Source: Aliishimia sp965369035
GTDB lineage: Bacteria; Pseudomonadota; Alphaproteobacteria; Rhodobacterales; Rhodobacteraceae
Direction of reading: 5' to 3'
DNA: 8,725 nucleotides
NCBI GenBank assembly: GCA_965369035.1
Contig: CBDUPF010000179.1
Span: 1-8,725, forward strand
Positions 6,183 through 8,725 of this stretch are shown here, one piece after another. The first letter of the stretch is position 1. Each line of letters begins with the position of its first letter. The position numbers and the translations under genes are program-made. Below the pieces are notes generated by a model. It had not been told where the DNA came from. It did not search any database and saw only the letters and a list, made by a program, of their open reading frames with translations.

Positions 6183-7484
6183 ATGAAGCTGCTCTACTCC
6201 AACGACGCGCCGGGCTCCTATCCCGACAGCTGGTATGCGGCCACCTCGCCGCAAATGCCCGAGTTCCCCCCGCTGAAGGGAAACACGCGCGCCGATGTCT
6301 GCGTGGTGGGCGCCGGCTACACCGGGCTATCGGCGGCGCTTCACCTCGCGGAGGCAGGGCGCGACGTCGTGCTGATCGATGCGCAGCGTGTGGGCTTCGG
6401 TGCATCGGGCAGGAATGGCGGGCAACTCGGATCGGGCCAGCGGCAGGACCAGGTCACGCTGGAGCGGATGCTGGGCCGGGCGGATGCCCGCAAGTTATGG
6501 GACCTGGGCGAGGACGCCAAGCGCCTGGTGAAATCGCTGATCGCGCGGCACGGCATCGACTGCTACCTGCGGCCGGGCATTGCCTGGGCCGCCTCACGCA
6601 AGACGGAGGTCGCGGACCTTCACGCCTATGCCGATCACATGGGCGAGACCTATGGCTACGCCATGGAGAAGCTCGACAGCGCAGCCTTCCACAGGCTCTG
6701 CCCCTCGCCCGACTATCGCGGCGGCGTTCTGGACATGGATGCGGCGCACCTGCACCCGTTGCGTTACGCACTCGGGCTGGCGCAGGCTGCGGTTCAGGCC
6801 GGCGTACGGATTCACGAGCGCACCGAGGCGCATCACGTGGAGAGCGGCGCCAAGCCGGTTGTGCGCACGGCTCAGGGCCGCATCACCGCCGATCACGTGA
6901 TCCTCGCCACGAACGGCTATTCGCAATCGCTGGCCCGCAAGGTCGCGACGCATGTGATGCCGATCAACAACTTCATCGCGGCGACCGAACCGCTGGGCGA
7001 CCGTACGGCAGAAGTTCTGACCCGCGACATCGCCGTCGCAGACAGCCGATTCGTCGTGAACTACTTCCGGCTGTCGCATGACGGACGGCTGCTGTTCGGT
7101 GGCGGCGAAAGCTACGGCTACCGCTTTCCGCAGGATATCGCCGCCAAGGTCCGAAAGCCGATGCTGACCGTCTTTCCCCATCTTCGCGACGCAAGGATCG
7201 ACTATGCCTGGGGCGGGACGCTGGCCATCACGATGAAGCGATTGCCCTATCTTGTGCGGATCGGGCCCAACATTCTCTCCGCCTCCGGCTATTCGGGTCA
7301 CGGCGTGGGCACCGCCACGCATTCCGGCTGGCTGATGGCTCGGGCAATCGAAGGAGAGACAGACGGGTTCGACACGCTTGCGGCGCTGCCCGCCGCCCCG
7401 TTTCCCGGAGGGCCCGCATTGCAGTCGTCGTTGCTGGTGCTCGCCATGTCCTGGTTCGCGCTGCGCGACAGGCTGGGGTTCTGA
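6183..7484 (+). CDS. FAD-dependent gamma-glutamylamine oxidase (PuuB/PauB-like, DAO family)
   Basis: This 433-residue flavoprotein of the DAO family (PF01266) likely oxidises the gamma-glutamylated amine to the aldehyde with release of ammonia and hydrogen peroxide. The N-terminal dinucleotide fold is clear: ADVCVVGAGYTGLSAALHLA (37-56) with the GxGxxG glycines 43, 45 and 48, aspartate 66 at the end of the second strand, then GFGASGRNGGQL (71-82), a signature shared with E. coli PuuB as I remember it. Other PuuB-like blocks are AHLHPLRYALGLA (middle), RLLFGGGESYG, IDYAWGGTLAIT, and SGYSGHGVGTATHSG near the C-terminal FAD contact, ending in FALRDRLGF. There is no signal peptide. The ATG at 6183 has GGAG 11 bases upstream. 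It is 18 bp after the ligase gene, so both are in one operon. The family also includes other amine and amino acid oxidases, so the exact substrate is open. Confidence 0.88.
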   Translation: MKLLYSNDAPGSYPDSWYAATSPQMPEFPPLKGNTRADVCVVGAGYTGLSAALHLAEAGRDVVLIDAQRVGFGASGRNGGQLGSGQRQDQVTLERMLGRADARKLWDLGEDAKRLVKSLIARHGIDCYLRPGIAWAASRKTEVADLHAYADHMGETYGYAMEKLDSAAFHRLCPSPDYRGGVLDMDAAHLHPLRYALGLAQAAVQAGVRIHERTEAHHVESGAKPVVRTAQGRITADHVILATNGYSQSLARKVATHVMPINNFIAATEPLGDRTAEVLTRDIAVADSRFVVNYFRLSHDGRLLFGGGESYGYRFPQDIAAKVRKPMLTVFPHLRDARIDYAWGGTLAITMKRLPYLVRIGPNILSASGYSGHGVGTATHSGWLMARAIEGETDGFDTLAALPAAPFPGGPALQSSLLVLAMSWFALRDRLGF

Positions 7485-7512
7485 ACCGCACTCAGTCCAC
7501 TCACAGAACTTC

Positions 7513-7528
7513 CTCGGAACCGGGTTTT
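7513..7528 (+). terminator. Possible weak intrinsic terminator after the oxidase gene
   Basis: CTCGG (7513-7517) and CCGGG (7520-7524) can pair with one G-U wobble, most realistically as four pairs with a GAAC tetraloop, and are followed directly by TTTT. The position, 29 bp after the oxidase stop, is right for the end of the operon, but the stem is short. Confidence 0.3.
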
Positions 7529-7645
7529 AGTCCGCGCCGTGTCCACCCTCATGGCGCGAATTCCCGCTGACCGCCGGATTTTGGCTCTTTCGCGATTATG
7601 CTTCGTGGTTTAATCAGAACGAAAACCGGAATTAAGGAAACCCAA
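7529..7645 (+). promoter_or_regulatory. AT-rich leader of the aminotransferase gene
   Basis: From about 7577 to 7645 the sequence is clearly richer in A and T than the rest of the window, which suits a promoter. Candidate -10 elements are TATGCT (7597-7602) and TTTAAT (7609-7614), but neither has a good -35 at the right distance. An inverted repeat TTCGT (7602-7606)/ACGAA (7619-7623) with 12 bases between could be an operator. AAGGAA at 7634-7639 is a good ribosome binding site for ATG 7646. Confidence 0.4.
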
Positions 7646-8725
7646 ATGTCGAGCCTTCCTGATGTCCACGCTGCCGAGCCGATTCCTGACCGTGTCATGG
7701 CCGAAATCGAACGGTTGATGCAGTCCGGCGACCTGTTTCGCTACACCGCGCCCTCCCGGTCGCCGGTTTCGCTCCTCGAAGGCGAGTTCGCCGACATGAT
7801 GGGCACCAAGTACGCGCTGGCCGTGTCGTCCTGCTCTGCGGCGCTGTTCCTGTCTCTCAAGGCGCTCGACCTGCCGCGCGGCGCGCGGGTGCTGATCCCC
7901 GGTTTCACATTTGCCGCCGTCCCCTCTGCGGTGGTGCATGCAGACTGCCATCCGGTTCTTTGCGAAGTCGGAGACGATTATCGCATCGACCTGCGCGACT
8001 TCCGCGCGCGCATCGAGGATGGCATCGCCGCCGTGATCATCTCGCACATGCGCGGCCATACCTCGGACATGGATGCGATCATGGAGATCTGCGACGCCCG
8101 CGGCATTCCGGTGATCGAGGACGCGGCACATTCGCTGGGCACGCTCTGGCACGGTCGCAGGATCGGCACGATCGGACGTGTCGGCTGCTTCTCCTTCCAG
8201 TCCTACAAGATGATCAACGCCGGTGAAGGCGGTATCCTCATCACGGATGACGACGATCTGGTGGCCCGCGCGATCATCATGTCGGGCGCCTACGAGCACA
8301 ATTGGAAGAAGCACGAGGTGGTGAGCGCCGCCTGCGCGCGCTGGCAGAATCTGTTGCCACTCTACAATCTGCGGATGGGCAACCTGTCCGCCACGGTCAT
8401 TCGCGCACAATTGCCGGAACTGGATCGACGGTGCCGCGACGGGCTGGCCAACCATGACCGGCTTGCAGCACGGCTCGGCCGCTCGCCCCATATCGACGTT
8501 CCCGCGCCGCTGCCCGGCGAACGGCGGGCGCCTGACTCCATTCAGTTCAACCTTGTCGGGCTCGACGATACCCGCATCCGCGCCTTTGCGGCCACGGCCG
8601 GAGAGCGAGGCGTCAAGGTGCAGGTCTTCGGACAGTCCGCGGACAATGCCCGTGCATTCTGGAACTGGAAATTCATCGAGAATCTGCCCGACCTGCCCCG
8701 GACCCGCGCCATGCTGATGCGCGCC
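7646..8725 (+). CDS. DegT/DnrJ/EryC1/StrS family PLP-dependent aminotransferase, 5' part
   Basis: The frame is open from ATG 7646 to the last base, giving the first 360 residues; family members usually have about 370-430, so little is missing. It is a fold type I PLP enzyme that moves an amino group, usually from glutamate or glutamine to a keto group. Visible motifs are SLLEGEFADMMGTKYALAVSS (42-62, cofactor phosphate region), LIPGFTFAAVPSAV (83-96), VIEDAAHSLG (156-165) with aspartate 159 expected to pair with the PLP ring nitrogen, and CFSFQSYKMINAGEGG (181-196) with lysine 188 as the Schiff-base lysine. All core catalytic positions are intact. The start is supported by AAGGAA six bases upstream. 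Most known members make amino sugars for surface glycans or antibiotics, but no sugar gene is in view. It lies 161 bp after the oxidase gene and may form its own unit or act with the amine pathway. Substrate unknown. Confidence 0.9.
   Translation, partial: MSSLPDVHAAEPIPDRVMAEIERLMQSGDLFRYTAPSRSPVSLLEGEFADMMGTKYALAVSSCSAALFLSLKALDLPRGARVLIPGFTFAAVPSAVVHADCHPVLCEVGDDYRIDLRDFRARIEDGIAAVIISHMRGHTSDMDAIMEICDARGIPVIEDAAHSLGTLWHGRRIGTIGRVGCFSFQSYKMINAGEGGILITDDDDLVARAIIMSGAYEHNWKKHEVVSAACARWQNLLPLYNLRMGNLSATVIRAQLPELDRRCRDGLANHDRLAARLGRSPHIDVPAPLPGERRAPDSIQFNLVGLDDTRIRAFAATAGERGVKVQVFGQSADNARAFWNWKFIENLPDLPRTRAMLMRA

Noticed and set aside
4620..6254. Long open frame on the - strand (544 codons) opposite the ligase gene
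   Set aside because: It lies antisense to a clear glutamine-synthetase-family gene. Its translation shows no family motif and is rich in R, G, H and V, as expected for a shadow frame in GC-rich DNA.

Overview
The window is about 8.7 kb of dense, GC-rich DNA with all recognisable genes on the + strand. Codon use (strong G/C third positions), the GTG and TTG starts and the look of the proteins suggest an alphaproteobacterium, most likely of the Rhodobacterales (roseobacter) type. The taxon is an inference from general resemblance, since no rRNA or other marker gene is present.

Layout: (1) positions 1-502 hold the 3' end of a PhnD-like periplasmic binding protein gene that begins before the window. 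(2) A leader of about 180 bp precedes a four-gene polar/basic-amino-acid-type ABC importer: ATPase (681-1457), HisJ/LAO-type binding protein (1485-2219), and two HisQ/HisM-type permeases (2263-3150 and 3230-4036). A perfect 11-bp stem-loop separates the binding protein from the first permease. A 28-codon ORF with its own Shine-Dalgarno bridges the two permeases through ATGA and TTGA overlaps. (3) After an 80-bp gap come a class I glutamine amidotransferase (4117-4803), a PuuA-like glutamine-synthetase-family ligase (4800-6164, ATGA overlap) and a PuuB-like FAD amine oxidase (6183-7484). (4) After 161 bp, with a locally AT-rich leader, a DegT/DnrJ/EryC1/StrS-type PLP aminotransferase starts at 7646 and runs off the end of the window.

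Functional reading: importer plus ligase, oxidase and amidase fits a gamma-glutamylated-amine catabolic pathway like E. coli Puu or Pseudomonas Pau. In that scheme an imported amine is capped with glutamate by the ligase, the capped amine is oxidised by the flavoprotein, and the glutamyl group is finally removed by the amidotransferase. No aldehyde dehydrogenase (PuuC/PauC) is in the window. The importer is of the amino-acid type, not the PotFGHI polyamine type, so the real substrate is open. The DegT aminotransferase may act in the same pathway or start an unrelated unit.

The most noteworthy items are the substrate question of this hybrid importer/gamma-glutamylation locus, the bridging mini-ORF between the permeases, and the stem-loop sitting next to the first permease start. 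I see no CRISPR array, tRNA, rRNA, insertion sequence, phage gene or toxin/defence module. No gene-free stretch exceeds 300 bp.
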